A DNA stretch of 64,000 nt, taken from the NCBI GenBank assembly GCA_018398575.1, contig JAGTXZ010000018.1, positions 2,914,001 through 2,978,000 of the forward strand, written 5' to 3'. This document shows, one piece after another, positions 53,101-64,000 of the stretch. Under the pieces are notes generated by a model. That model saw only the letters and a program-made list of their open reading frames with translations. It had not been told where the DNA came from and did not search any database. A program made the translations under genes and the position numbers. This DNA is from Ampelomyces quisqualis (lineage: Eukaryota; Ascomycota; Dothideomycetes; Pleosporales; Phaeosphaeriaceae). Position 1 is the first letter of the stretch; each line of letters begins with the position of its first letter.

Positions 53101-56100
53101 CAAGAAGGCTATGACTCCATCAGGACGAATGGTCGCAGCTGCCAACCTCGACACCGCACGAAAGGAAGTCGAAGCAAGTCTCCAGGAAGCCAAGGACATC
53201 AAAGAAGAACGAGACGTCCGAATCAAGGCTGGTGCCGCCGCTGCCTTAGTCTGGCTCAACTCGCCGCCGAAGAAGCCATCGCCACCGATCAAGGCCATGA
53301 TGGACAGTGTCAAGAGAGAAGAGAACCTCGACTTGCAGAAGCGCTCTGCTGCTGCCGTGGCTGGCTATGTCGTCTACCTTGTTAACGCCAACAGGTCTGG
53401 TGTCGTGAACAAGGTCGTTGGCAACCTTGTCAAGTTCTACTGTATGGAAACAGCGGAGACGCCTGAATACCTCGCACAATCTAACGTTGAGACCGGTATC
53501 TTGACGCTCAAGAAAGATGAAGATGTTCGTGACCACCCAGACGCCGCCAAGTTTGCTGAGGAGTCCAAAGCAGCTCGCATTACTAAGCGCGGTGCGCGCG
53601 AAGGTCTCGAGCAAATTGTGTCGAGCTTTGGTGCTGAGATTTTCGACAAAGTGCCAATCTTGAAGGATCTCATCGAGCGACCTATCAAAGAAGCATTTGA
53701 GCATGTGGAACTCCCAGCCAAGATTTCCGAGGAGGATGGCGTCTTTGGACAGGCCGTTGTTGACGCATTCTCGACGTTGCGAGCGTTGGTTGGCAGCTTG
53801 CACCCCGATGTCCGCGGCTTCGTGAAAGATCTGCTTCCACTCATCGCAAAGGCCCTGCAGAGTCGGCTTTACGTCCTACGATATGTTGCCGCTAAGTGCT
53901 TCGCAACCATATGCAGCGTCATGTCTGTCGAAGGTGTTACCATGCTTGTGGAAAGCGTTCTTCCAACCATTGGCGACGGCGGCAACGTGCATGGTCGCCA
54001 GGGTGCAATCGAATGCATCTACCACCTCATCCACGTCATGGAGGATGCCATCTTGCCATACGTAATCTTCTTGATTACTCCTGTACTTGGACGAATGAGC
54101 GATTCCGATAACGATGTACGCCTGCTAGCAACGACGAGTTTCGCTACGCTAGTCAAACTCGTGCCTCTTGAATCTGGTATTCCAGACCCCCCTGGTCTAC
54201 CGGAATCTTTGCTCAAAGGACGAGACCGCGAGCGCAAGTTCGTTGCTCAAATGCTCGACGCGAAGAAAGTGGAGCCGTTCGAGATCCCTGTGGGCATAAA
54301 GGCAACACTTCGTTCATACCAACAAGATGGCGTCAACTGGCTTGCATTCCTCAACAGATACAACCTGCACGGAATTCTCTGCGACGACATGGGTCTCGGA
54401 AAGACACTACAGACTCTATGCATGGTTGCCAGCGATCACCATCTACGTGCTGAAGAGTTCGAGAAGTCTGGTGACCCCAACTTTAGGCGCCTGCCTTCGC
54501 TCATCGTCTGCCCTCCGACGTTGTCCGGTCATTGGCAACAAGAAATCCGCCAATACGCTCCCTTCCTGACCTCTGTCGCTTATGTTGGCTCGCCGGCCGT
54601 TCGTGGCCAGCACAGGCATGCAATCGAGACGGCTGATATCGTCATCACCTCCTATGATATCTGTAGGAATGACCTTGATATCTTGAAGCCCATCAACTGG
54701 AACTACTGCGTTCTCGACGAGGGCCACTTGATCAAGAACTCCAAGTCGAAGACGAGTCAGGCTGTCAAGAACTTCCAGTCGAACCACCGACTTATCCTCT
54801 CCGGTACCCCCATACAGAACAACGTGCTTGAGCTGTGGTCCTTGTTCGACTTCCTCATGCCTGGCTTCCTCGGCTCAGAGAAGGTATTCCAAGAGCGCTT
54901 TGCTAAGCCCATTGCTGCTTCACGATTCGCCAAGTCATCGTCCAAGGAACAAGAGCGCGGTGCCCTAGCTATTGAGGCGCTACATAAGCAGGTCCTTCCC
55001 TTCCTTCTCCGACGTCTGAAGGAAGAAGTGCTCGACGATCTGCCGCCAAAGATTTTGCAGAACTACTACTGTGACCTTTCCGAACTCCAGCGCAATCTCT
55101 TCGACGACTTCACTAAGCGTCAGGGTCAAGAGATTCAAGCCAAGGCCGGTAACGCTGACCGCGAAAGCAAACAGCACATCTTCCAAGCCCTGCAATACAT
55201 GAAGAAGTTGTGCAACTCCCCCGCCATGGTTGTTAAGGGCCCCACCAACAAAGCGTACGAGCCGACTCAGCAGTACCTCAAGAAAAACAATACCACTATC
55301 GACGACATTGTTCATGCACCCAAGCTTGGTGCACTGAAGGATCTTTTGGTAGATTGTGGTATCGGTGCCTCAGATGTCGCCACTTCTCAAGCCACCCCTG
55401 CGACTGGAGACCTCCCCGAAGCAGTGTCGCAGCACCGCGCCCTCATCTTCTGTCAAATGAAGGAGATGCTAGACATGGTTCAAACCACCGTCCTCGAAAA
55501 GATGCTGCCAAGCGTGCAATTCATGCGTCTTGACGGAACCGTTGAAGCGTCGAAGCGACAAGACATTGTAAACAAATTCAACCACGACCCCTCCTACGAC
55601 GTCCTCCTCCTCACCACCAGCGTCGGCGGTCTCGGCCTGAACTTGACCGGTGCTGATACTGTCATCTTCGTCGAGCACGACTGGAACCCCCAAAAAGATA
55701 TCCAAGCCATGGACCGCGCGCATCGAATCGGCCAAAAGAAAGTCGTCAACGTATACCGCATCGTAACGCGCGGGACCCTGGAAGAAAAGATTTTGAAGTA
55801 AGTCAACCCTAACGTCACCACAGGCAGTCCAATACTAACACCACGCCTAGTCTTCAACGCTTCAAGATTGACGTCGCTTCCACTGTCGTCAATCAACAAA
55901 ACGCAGGCCTGGGATCCATGCAAACAGACCAGATCCTCGACCTGTTTAATGTCAGCGCAGATAGTAATGACCCTGCTGCTTTACCTCCGCCGCCATCAAA
56001 TGCAAAGGATGATGTCGACCGCATCGACGAAAACGACGCTGTTGATGCGACGGGTGCGTTGAGGGAGAAGGGCAAAAAGGGCTTCTTGGATGAATTGGGT

Positions 56101-56172
56101 GAGTTGTGGGATGAGAGGCAGTATGAAGAGGAGTTTGATCTGGATGGGTTTTTGGGCAAGATGAAGACTTGA
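50141..56172 (+). CDS. MOT1: MOT1/BTAF1, SNF2-family ATPase that removes TBP from DNA
   Basis: Exons 50141-50145, 50200-50226, 50356-55797 and 55851-56172, giving 1931 aa. The 5-nt first coding exon (ATGAG) and 27-nt second exon give MSATRLDRLVT, continuing LLETGSTALIRNTAADQLAD, which matches the conserved MOT1 N-terminus; the alternatives lack it. The three introns all have CTAAC branch sites. Residues about 1-1290 are HEAT-like helical repeats that grip TBP, with a charged insert (about 65-330). The SNF2 motor follows: motif I DDMGLGKT (about 1355), motif II as DEGH (about 1464) rather than DEAH, as usual for MOT1, then LSGTPIQNN, GGLGLNLTGAD and the motif VI region AMDRAHRIGQKKVVNVYR. The C-terminus (ASTVVNQQNAGL onward) is the bridge or latch region. 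It acts in the nucleus, redistributing TBP among promoters. Confidence 0.93.
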
Positions 56173-58388
56173 CATGTCAGTGTACGAAGGTGTGAGATGT
56201 TTTTTATGGCGTCTTGGGAAAAGCTGCATTGCATCACAAGGTCATGGTTTCATGGAAACGTATCCTGCGAACTGCATATTGACTTAGCATGGCGTTGGTG
56301 GAATTGTTTCTTATTGTTATAGCTTCTGGATCCGGGGCAGAACCAGATGAATACGCTCTCGAGTGTGCGTGTCTAAGTTTATCCAAAAATGAAGCAGCAG
56401 CCAACATGTGAGTCCCACACCTCCAACACACAAATTCACACAACCCACCCAGCAAATCTCTGCGTGATAGTCCTGTTAGCAACATGAGTAAACAGGAAGA
56501 ACTACACACTATAAAAATCCAGCATTCATCCTTCTCTACTTTCTTTCTCCGCCCCATGTCCCATCGTACCTACTCCCATCAACACAGCACAGCGCTAAGC
56601 ACATTCGAATCACTCCTGTTGAACGCGCTAGTATTAGTATCCACAACCCCCAACCGAAAAGTCCACACGCTCCTTTTCTTCGCCTTCTACACGCGCTGCA
56701 AACTCGTTCAATCACACTGGTCAACTACATTGCTACGTTCGACGTTCGTTCCTTTTTGCACGCCAGGGCCCTACAGTGCTGGCCATCGCGTCGTGCGGGG
56801 AGACTACGTACGGGCCGGAGTGTGCATGCGCGGGCCGGGGCGTGATGTCTGGTGGAGATGAAGAGCGGGGATGATTTGCGCGAGGGAGAAAGTTTGGTTT
56901 GTTTGGAGCGGGTTGGAGGTCGGGTACAAGTGCAGTTTACACGTCATTATGCGTGTTGATGGCGGTGGTGGGGTGGGTGGCGCGATGGATGTTTGGGGGT
57001 TGGGAGTTTGTGGTGCATTGGTGTGGTGGAAGGGTTTGAGGATCTGGGTACGTGCATGTACTTTACGGGCTACATTGGCTGGGGTCGATGAGGACATTTG
57101 TGTTGTTGTTGTATTTGCATTGAAAGGAGGAGTATTCCTGGGGTGAAAATCGGTGTTTGTTCGTGTTGTTTTGTAGGTATATACCTTTGTTGGATTGGTT
57201 ATGGCTATCTTTGCGGTGTACAAGACTACAATTCCAACATGCAATCAATCCCACATTGCTATTTTTCTTCCAATAGCCATTTTTTTCGGGCGCATACCGT
57301 CCCTCCCTTACCCTGGCATCGAAGCACGTTTCAACTTTCAAGTCAAACCATGGCTTCCATGTGCGACCAAGACACTGCAACGCCATGCCGTGCAAGCCAT
57401 CCCGCGTCGGTACTACCTACTCCGTACACGCACATGACCATCGACTTTACGCGCCCGTTATGCCAAAGCCACACACATCCGCAAGAGAAAACCCGCGCCA
57501 ACAGACCAACTGCATCGACGAGCGCAAACAAAGCACATTCCCCGCCTCTACACTGCTTCGCGACGACGTCAAGTCTGCACACAGTCCAAGCAGAGCGAAT
57601 GTATACCGATTCCTCCCTCGCGTCTCGCGTGCGCCGTCCGCCCGGTTCGGAAAGCCGTTCCGCACGAGGCTGCAAGTGGGCAATACACGAGGTAAGGAAC
57701 ATGGACGTCGCGCAACTCCAACTGGAGTCACAGTACACGAGGTGAATATCGTCCCATCTGAGATGGAGAGCAGGAAATTGAGGATCTTGCTACAGGGAGG
57801 AAGTGACTGTGCACATAATGCGCGGCTCATTGGCAAAAATTCAAGTATTGCGTGCAACATCATGTCACGGAAGAAGGAAATGGATGCTACCGCCATGGAT
57901 CTCTTTTCCGCCTTCCTCGCGCGTCGCGTGCGGGAGGCGTTGCCGCACGAGGGTGGATACGGGCTGTCTTGATGTGGAAGCAAGGGATGAAGTGGTGGAT
58001 GCGCTTGTACCAAAGTTAGTTTGAACGTCGTGGGACCATGGTGGGCGTGGGTGCGAAGTCAGGTTTGGAGCCTTATCGTAGGAGGGTACATGTTGACTTG
58101 CTGATGGTAGTCCTATCGCTGGTAAGAACACGGAAAGCACGACGCACTTGCACAGCGGACCTGATGGAGAAGGGTGTCATAGGCGGCATGTTTTAAGCGG
58201 AACAAGATTCATACAAAGGGACCATAGTTCGTTGATTTTCAGATTTTGCTTCCTCCAACAGGATGCCAGCTAATTACAGTGACCCTGTACGGCACTAGGT
58301 ATCTACGAGAATGTATGGATGATACGTTCGCGCCGCATCGTGTGAAGTCAAAGCATACCAAGAGGCAGGCTTATGGGAAGGTTGACAT
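56173..58388. other. Intergenic region, no gene supported
   Basis: About 2.2 kb between the ends of MOT1 (+) and the GPI-protein gene (-). Several overlapping frames, the longest 57361-57972 (+) and 57447-58013 (-), share the same DNA and show no motif. One TACTCCGTA word lies at 57418. Confidence 0.4.
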
Positions 58389-59054
58389 TTACAAGAAGAA
58401 GGCGGCGAAAGCACCAACACCGGCAACGAAGCCAGCGGCGTTGAGCGAGTTGGCGGCACCGGTGAACTGAGCCGGAACGGAGGGCTTGGTGTACGAACCA
58501 GTACCAGTGGCAGTGACTGGCTTGGGGGGTACTCCAGTACCGACAACAGGGGTGGACGGGTATGGGGCAGGAACATAGCCCGGGGGCTTTCCAGAGGAGC
58601 CGGCAGGGCCGGAAGGCTTGGGACCAACGGGGTAGACGGCAGTACCAGTGGGGTACGGGACAGTGACGGTGAGGGTGGTGGAGCTGGCGCAGGACTCCTC
58701 AGGCTTGGAGGGGGTGGAGGAGGTGGCCGGAAGAACAGGCTTAGAAGAGGCCGGGACGACTGGGTTGGAGGCCGGGTTCTCGGGAGTCGACGGCTTGGAG
58801 ACAACCGGGTACGAAGGGGCAGAGGACGAGGCGGGGACCACGTGCTCAGGGGTCTTCGAGGAAGGCGAGGAGGGAGGGGAGGATACTGGGTAGCTCTCTG
58901 GAGCCTCGGAGCTCATTGGCAGGCTGGGGTAGGCAGGATAGGCCGGAGCAGGAGCAGGAGTGGGAGTGCTGACTGGGGCCTCTCCGTATCCATACTGTGG
59001 GATGGCAGCGGCAATGCTAGCGAAAGCAGCGACGGCGGCAATGGTGTAACGCAT
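58389..59054 (-). CDS. Probable GPI-anchored Ser/Pro-rich cell-wall protein
   Basis: Single exon, 221 aa. The N-terminus MRYTIAAVAAFASIAAAIPQ is a signal peptide with probable cleavage after the Ala run near residue 17. The body is dominated by Pro, Ser, Thr and Ala with repeated PVxPASSKP-like segments, the usual profile of O-glycosylated wall proteins. One Cys only (ESCASSTTLTVTVPYPTGTA) sits in a TLTVTVPYPTGT segment, a type common in fungal wall proteins. The C-terminus FTGAANSLNAAGFVAGVGAF followed by AAFFL fits a GPI signal, with a small-residue omega site around Gly-Ala-Ala-Asn and a hydrophobic tail. No enzymatic domain is present. The likely role is structural or surface-related; adhesion is possible but not shown. 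Confidence 0.75.
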   Translation of the reverse strand: MRYTIAAVAAFASIAAAIPQYGYGEAPVSTPTPAPAPAYPAYPSLPMSSEAPESYPVSSPPSSPSSKTPEHVVPASSSAPSYPVVSKPSTPENPASNPVVPASSKPVLPATSSTPSKPEESCASSTTLTVTVPYPTGTAVYPVGPKPSGPAGSSGKPPGYVPAPYPSTPVVGTGVPPKPVTATGTGSYTKPSVPAQFTGAANSLNAAGFVAGVGAFAAFFL

Positions 59055-60920
59055 TTTGACTGATTGGGCTGATGTACTTGAGAAGTTGGGGATGTTGAGG
59101 AAGTTTGAATTATTAATGATAGTATTAGTTGGAGCAAAGAATGGACAGACCGAAGGTCAAGGGACTTAAGCTGATGGATTGGCTTGGTGAAGTGAAGAGC
59201 GATGCTGGGGCGCATGGGAGAAGTCTTATGTACCCAAGGAGATTGCGGGCACGGTAGCGCGGTCCGGCAGCATAGACAACTGAAAAGGGGAGAAAGCGCT
59301 GGCGGCCAGGGGCTGATTCCACTCGGGCGCTGCGAGTGGCCCGGCGGATGTTTGTGCTAATGCAGGAACTGCGATATCCTAGCCTGCTGTGCTGAGCGGC
59401 GGCCAGTCGGCGGCCGTGCGTACCTGGCGCTAGGTCGCGATCGGCAGGTCGATGGTGAATAGCTTTGGGTCCGCTCGTGTTACAGGAAATGAGCGGCCCC
59501 AGCGCTGCCGCGTTGGCTGTTGTCCACCATCTGCACGCCCATAGGCGTCAGCATGCGACAGAGTCATTTTGTCGCATATTGAACGGCAGAGCCCTGCATG
59601 CCATGCGTGAACTGTTGTCCGACAAGAGTCAGGACTCAGAAGACCAGATGGAGAGGGGTGTTCAGGGGCATCCCTTAAGTGCAGGCCGCTGTTGGCTGCA
59701 CACTGCACAGTGCGAGCAACCTCGACGCCCCACGCTCAGTCACCGCAACCTGGGGGTCTTCCTGGAGACGGTTGATGCAAAGGTGCTCTGCGGTGTCAGC
59801 GTCGTCGCGTCGCAGGGTACACCCTCACCGCCTTTCACGTGCTTCCTGCCGCAGACCGAAACAAAACATGTGTGCGATGGTTTGCACAAGACCGTGCTTC
59901 AACCCTGCGTCGCACGCAGCAACGTCTCAAAGCTGGCAGCGTGGCGCCGTTGTAGCCCGACGGGCGCTTTGTGCGAGGTGACATGGCGACTGCACAGACA
60001 CTCGTGACTCGAGTGGCAAGACAGGGTGCAATCAATAGCGCCTTGGCAGCGCATTCCACTTCGGGCCTGCTCCACGCCCATGTTTGCTGTCCACGGATTA
60101 AAGTTGTCGCCAATAATGGGTCCCACCGTGACATCAAGCCGCCTGTTCTGTTGATGGCGACCCTCAAAATTCTGCACCTTGTTGACACGTGCCGTGTCAC
60201 GTGTGCGCAGTTGTTTCCATAAACAGACCCGCGCCTCTCGCCTCGGGGAGCATCATCTCTGGGGTTGGCCCCAACCGCAGGCCCCTTCCCCTGAGCTTTG
60301 ATGTAGATCGTGTCAATGCCAGGGTGCGAACCGTTGGCAGAATTACATAAGAAGGTTGAAAGAACGTAAGAAGACTTGTGGGGGGGGCGAGACGAGGCTG
60401 CGATACATAGCATGAGATTGCACGCAGCGCCACTGACAACCACTGCGCCGTTGGCGTGAAGGTCCGGCGGGCGCCGTCACCGGAGCGTGAAACAGTTGGA
60501 CTGATTCAACTGAAATGAGCAGATGGTCCCTCGATCGCGTTCATCGACGCTTGCCTCATGTCCTCCAGACGTGTCGCCTCCTTGGCCGTGGACATTTCTA
60601 GCTCGATCACCGCCGTACGGGAGCACCTGCGCATATTGCGATGCGCCACTTCGCCATCGCGCCGACCACCTTAACAACTTCCCTGATGCGATATGCTGAC
60701 ATGTTTGTCTACCCGTGCGAAACCACACGACACCGATCCTCATGTTCACACCAAGACATTGGCATTTCACTTACCCAGGATCCTAAATCTGGACGCCATT
60801 GCATTTCGCTGCACGCGAACCTTGCGACTTTCCCGCTCTCTTCGCAACCAATCCCAGTAGCTTTGAGACCGCACACCTGGGGTGACGGCCCCGCACATAT
60901 TAAACATCAGTAGTCAGCGA
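59055..60920. other. Intergenic region, no gene supported
   Basis: About 1.9 kb upstream of the GPI-protein gene. Frames on both strands near 59465-60443 overlap and lack motifs. A G7 run lies near 60379. The promoter of the GPI-protein gene lies within the first several hundred bases. Confidence 0.4.
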
Positions 60921-61800
60921 ACGTGTGGAGAGTATTTCACATGAAGGTTGACCTGTTCCGCTTACAATCTACCACATCCGCTACACGGACCATGCTAACT
61001 GCCATGTCCACATATCAATCTTGTCAACTTCTCTATGTAGGTGACCAGAATCTTGTTTCAGGCATGTATGTACTTGTAGCTAGTTTGGTTCTTTCAGATA
61101 TAGAGGTCACTGTGCATGATGCTGGGAGTTGCGAGCTAATGTAAGCGCTAGCTGGATTGGTCCAGCCGAACTGGAAGGAAGCCGAATTCAGATCCATCTA
61201 CACCTCACTTTTACCACAGAATGCCGGCTTCTCACTCCAGGGTCAATGACAGTAGCAGAGACGTTGGCCAAACCCAAAACAGATGACGAGCTACTCCAGT
61301 TCATCCACGTCAGAAATTTCGTGTCAGATGTTGTTATGTATCAATGTAAGGATATGAACGGGAAATTGGGCTGGCATCGCCTCAGCCTAGAATCAGTCGA
61401 CGGTAACCGGTAACACGCCACTGCCTCCGCGCAAGAACAGTCACTTGACTCAAATTATCGACCAGTCTGCCGGGACACGAGATAAAGCAATTGAAGTGCT
61501 CCGCGGCATAAATTTTCTTTCCTTGCAAGACACGCGTATAGAGACGTCAGCTAGTTTACTCTTGATCCAGGACATTGGCGGCCATTGGGAATGCATTGCG
61601 CTACTAGACAATAACAACCACATGCTCGGGCTGAAAGTGGTACATGTTGAAATGGACCCATACTAATTTACCCTGCTGCCATAATCACGTCACCAGGATT
61701 GAAGAAGTTGCACAATTGCCCTACAGCATGCACTGTTAGTGCTGTAGCAATAATAGCATTTCACATAATCAAACATCGTCTCACAAACAGCAAGTAGGTG
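60921..61800 (+). other. Short protein-like open frames of unknown identity
   Basis: Frames 61129-61413 and 61445-61666 read TDDELLQFIHVRNFVSDVVM and SLLLIQDIGGHWECIALLDN. They look more protein-like than chance and could be exons of one gene or a decayed one. I found no consistent splice join or family. Confidence 0.25.
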
Positions 61801-61908
61801 CGCAACACAATCTTTACAATCACAAAGGACAAGTGCCCCTTCCCTAAAAGTCCTCTTGGAATCCACTTATTCTTTAGTTCAACAACAGGGCACTTCTTGT
61901 CAATCGAC

Positions 61909-62812
61909 ATGAATTACCGTACATTACTGCAGCTTCTCGCTGCTAGAGTACAAGAAAGCGTAGCTACAACCACCCAAACGAGCGATAAAGCTGTTACCGC
62001 TCGTACTACCCTGGCGACCGCGTCCTTGTCAAAAATCCATTCATCTGTCAATATCACCGCATCTGAAGGCTCAATATCCGAGGCGCTCGTAGCCATGGAC
62101 CAGCACGATAATCAGTCCTTAGTGGAGCGGCACGAGGGCGGAGCTATGCTTCAGCTGGCCCGAGCCAGGCAACGGATCAGATCCGCAAGACTAGTAGGAC
62201 TCCATATTCGATTTCATGCACTCCTTTATAGAATACGAAGACCCAGGGCCCAGTTTCGAACTTGTAGCACATGTACGAAACCCTATTACCAGCATTCAAG
62301 TCCCCGTATTCGTGCGCAGCCGCTATGTCCCCGAAAGACATGCGGATCCTGAACTTGCGACCGCCGCACTACTCGACAGTTTTGTCTCTGAGCTCTACCG
62401 CATCAAAAAAGAGATTAGAAAGCTAGCTTAGACACCCGAAGAAGATGTCGAATCAATCCTCCGCGGACTGTCTAAGCAGGTTGAACGTGCAGGTACTGTG
62501 AGTACTTCACTTTCAAAATTGTGTCGCGTCCATGCAAGGTCCCGGACAGCATCTAAGGGCTCAGTCTAAGAATCAATGAGATAGAATCCCTGGTCGAGAG
62601 AAAAATTTTAGAGCGCAGAGACGCGCAGGGGGAGCAGTGGAACAAAGCTCAGATCGAGAAAGCTGAAGCAGAGGCCCTTGAGATCCAGAAGCATTATGGG
62701 ACCTTTGAGGAGAGATTGAGGAAGAACGAATTTCGACGCCAGAAGCTACAGAGTATGCCAGCGTGGCAGCGCTGTATGGGGAGTGTGCGTGAGTTGCTAC
62801 AGAGCATCTGAA
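61909..62812 (+). pseudogene. Decayed paralogue of the gene at the window end
   Basis: The ATG at 61909 opens MNYRTLLQLLAARVQESVAT, similar to MNFSKLLQLRAVGVFMNMTV at 63539. The first frame runs to 62352, then coding-like sequence shifts frame (FELVAHVRNPITSIQVPVFV, about 62250) and ends at a TAG (62429-62431), which interrupts KLA-TPEEDVESILRGLSKQ. After a possible intron (GTGAGT near 62499), a charged coiled-coil-like end follows (EKAEAEALEIQKHYGTFEER) with a stop near 62812. The frame change and internal TAG suggest decay, though an unseen intron could rescue part of it. The family is unknown. Confidence 0.4.
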
Positions 62813-63538
62813 GATGAATGAATCAGACGGAGATCGTGCAGCAAAACGATTGGGCTAAGACAATAAACATCTAGTAATGTTGAAATGTAGAATAAGTGTG
62901 TAGGACACGACTTTTGACTGGGAGTTAAAGGATGAAAGCAATACCATGAATGTACATCGTCAGTGATAATCAGCTTGATAAGATATCAAGGAAGCTTACC
63001 CAAAATGAACAATCTCGAAAAGGACCATTTTCTTCTTGTTATGGCATAGCTGACAAGTTACTTTAACAATTTTGGTGCGTTGAGTGGAATGAGTGATAGG
63101 AAGCGCTGTGTAATTAGCTGTGTATTGAATCCGATTTTGAGCTATCTAGCTGGACAGTTTCAGAGACGCCTATCTGAAAGCTTTGTTAACTCAAAATGAA
63201 AGATTTTTTGATTCACTCCGCTGGACAGGATCTGGTCCGCTCAAATCCCGCTCATCCCGTCCGGGAGCTGCACCTGCATAGCAAAAGCTGGGTGAATGGT
63301 ATCGCAGAAATGTGTTTCACGCGCCAAAGGTTGCCTAACTCATGGAGGGTGACAGGCTAGAGCAAGCCGCTGCCCTCTGAGTACATAAAGCTTACCCTCC
63401 TCAACTTGAAATCCTTCTTTCTCCCTCACCACATCCATCTCACCACAACCGCCCCTGTCAATTACCACGTCAGCACGTCAACAAACTTTACTCACTGAAT
63501 ACTTCTCAACAACAAAAGGCTAGCGCTTAACTGTCAAG
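62813..63538. promoter_or_regulatory. Upstream region of the last gene
   Basis: About 730 bp without coding signs. The last 130 bp are pyrimidine- and CA-rich (e.g. CACCACATCCATCTCACCACAACC), as in fungal 5' leaders. CATAAAGC near 63386 could serve as a weak TATA-like element. Confidence 0.4.
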
Positions 63539-64000
63539 ATGAATTTCAGCAAGCTACTGCAGCTCCGGGCAGTTGGTGTCTTTATGAACATGACTGTGGC
63601 TACCGAAACTGGTTCTGAAGCCGTCACCACTCACAGCACTGGAGTGACAACTTCATCGACCGTCACCACTCATGGCACTGGCGTGACGACTTCATCGAGT
63701 GCAGCGATTCCGAAGCTCACTACATATGTCGGCGTCGCATACCTCACCAAGAAAGACATGACTGTCGTCGACCATCGCCCCGATCACCTCACTGAAACCA
63801 ACAAACTCCACACGGACCGCAGCAATTTCTCCCTCGGCCAGAACTGCTCCTACCAGCTCGTCGTCGACGCTATCTCACGCTACCAGTCCGCGATTCAAGA
63901 CACCCAGTACGCTGCAGAAGACCCCTACACTTCCAGCCTGCATAGGCAGAAGCTCGCCGCCATCGACTACTACGCGACTCGATACAACGACGACCAATTC
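63539..64000 (+). CDS. Unrecognised protein, 5' part only (runs off the window)
   Basis: An open frame from the ATG at 63539 to the last base gives 154 codons with no stop. The first 25 residues (MNFSKLLQLRAVGVFMNMTV and on) are moderately hydrophobic and could be a weak signal peptide. Then comes a two-copy 13-residue repeat (VTTHSTGVTTSST / VTTHGTGVTTSSS), followed by a more ordered region: LTTYVGVAYLTKKDMTVVDH, FSLGQNCSYQLVVDAISRYQ and KLAAIDYYATRYNDDQF. Codons favour C at the third position, as in an expressed gene. Its N-terminus resembles that of the decayed gene at 61909. The family is not recognised. Confidence 0.6.
   Translation, partial: MNFSKLLQLRAVGVFMNMTVATETGSEAVTTHSTGVTTSSTVTTHGTGVTTSSSAAIPKLTTYVGVAYLTKKDMTVVDHRPDHLTETNKLHTDRSNFSLGQNCSYQLVVDAISRYQSAIQDTQYAAEDPYTSSLHRQKLAAIDYYATRYNDDQF
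63623..63700 (+). repeat. Two-copy 39-bp tandem repeat inside a coding region
   Basis: Units 63623-63661 and 63662-63700 differ at a few bases and encode the 13-residue Thr/Ser-rich repeat of the last gene. The length keeps the frame. Confidence 0.8.

Noticed and set aside
57361..58013. Overlapping 203- and 188-codon frames on opposite strands
   Set aside because: Both use the same DNA and neither shows a domain or splice structure.
59465..60443. Frames of 180 (+) and 202 (-) codons
   Set aside because: Mutually overlapping, Cys/Arg-rich products typical of random GC-rich sequence.
1..64000. CRISPR arrays or bacterial operons
   Set aside because: No regularly spaced repeats; introns, TFIID and MOT1 genes show the DNA is fungal nuclear.

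Overview
The window is nuclear DNA of a filamentous ascomycete. Short introns of about 45-170 bp with GTAAGT/GTATGT donors and CTAAC branch sites, RIP-type decay of transposons, Zn(II)2Cys6 and AA9 relics, and sharply alternating AT-rich and GC-balanced blocks fit a Dothideomycete, probably Pleosporales. The order is an inference; no marker gene fixes it.

Layout. 1-7.05 kb is an AT-rich nest of three RIP-degraded transposons: the 3' half of a Ty3/gypsy chromovirus with an LTR, a hAT transposase, and a pogo/Fot1-type transposase. 7.6-9.7 kb is a decayed Zn2Cys6 regulator, followed by a Ulp1/C48-type cysteine protease gene (11.2-12.6 kb). 14.9-30.9 kb is a conserved housekeeping block: a J-domain protein, an MSG5-like dual-specificity MAPK phosphatase, ribosomal protein uL4, an ankyrin protein, TAF11, and an unrecognised Ser/Asp-rich protein.

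31.3-44.1 kb is the most interesting region. It holds an ABCC-type exporter, an ATP-grasp enzyme of GSP-synthase-like domain order, a TauD-type Fe(II)/2-oxoglutarate dioxygenase and a PaaK-like adenylate-forming enzyme. There is no PKS or NRPS, so it looks like an NRPS-independent biosynthetic cluster. A plausible division of labour is carboxylate activation (PaaK-like), amide bond formation (ATP-grasp), oxidation (TauD) and export (ABCC). A 9-bp word, TACGGAGTA, is strongly concentrated from 39 to 49.4 kb and lies in two of the cluster promoters.

44.1-50 kb is gene-poor and includes an AA9 LPMO pseudogene interrupted right after its catalytic first histidine. 50.1-56.2 kb is MOT1 (BTAF1), whose start codon sits on a 5-nt coding exon followed by a 27-nt exon. 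58.4-59.1 kb is a probable GPI-anchored wall protein. 61.9-64 kb holds two related genes of an unrecognised family, one decayed and one running off the window end.

Gene structures were built by eye from splice consensus, reading phase and family resemblance. No database search was possible.
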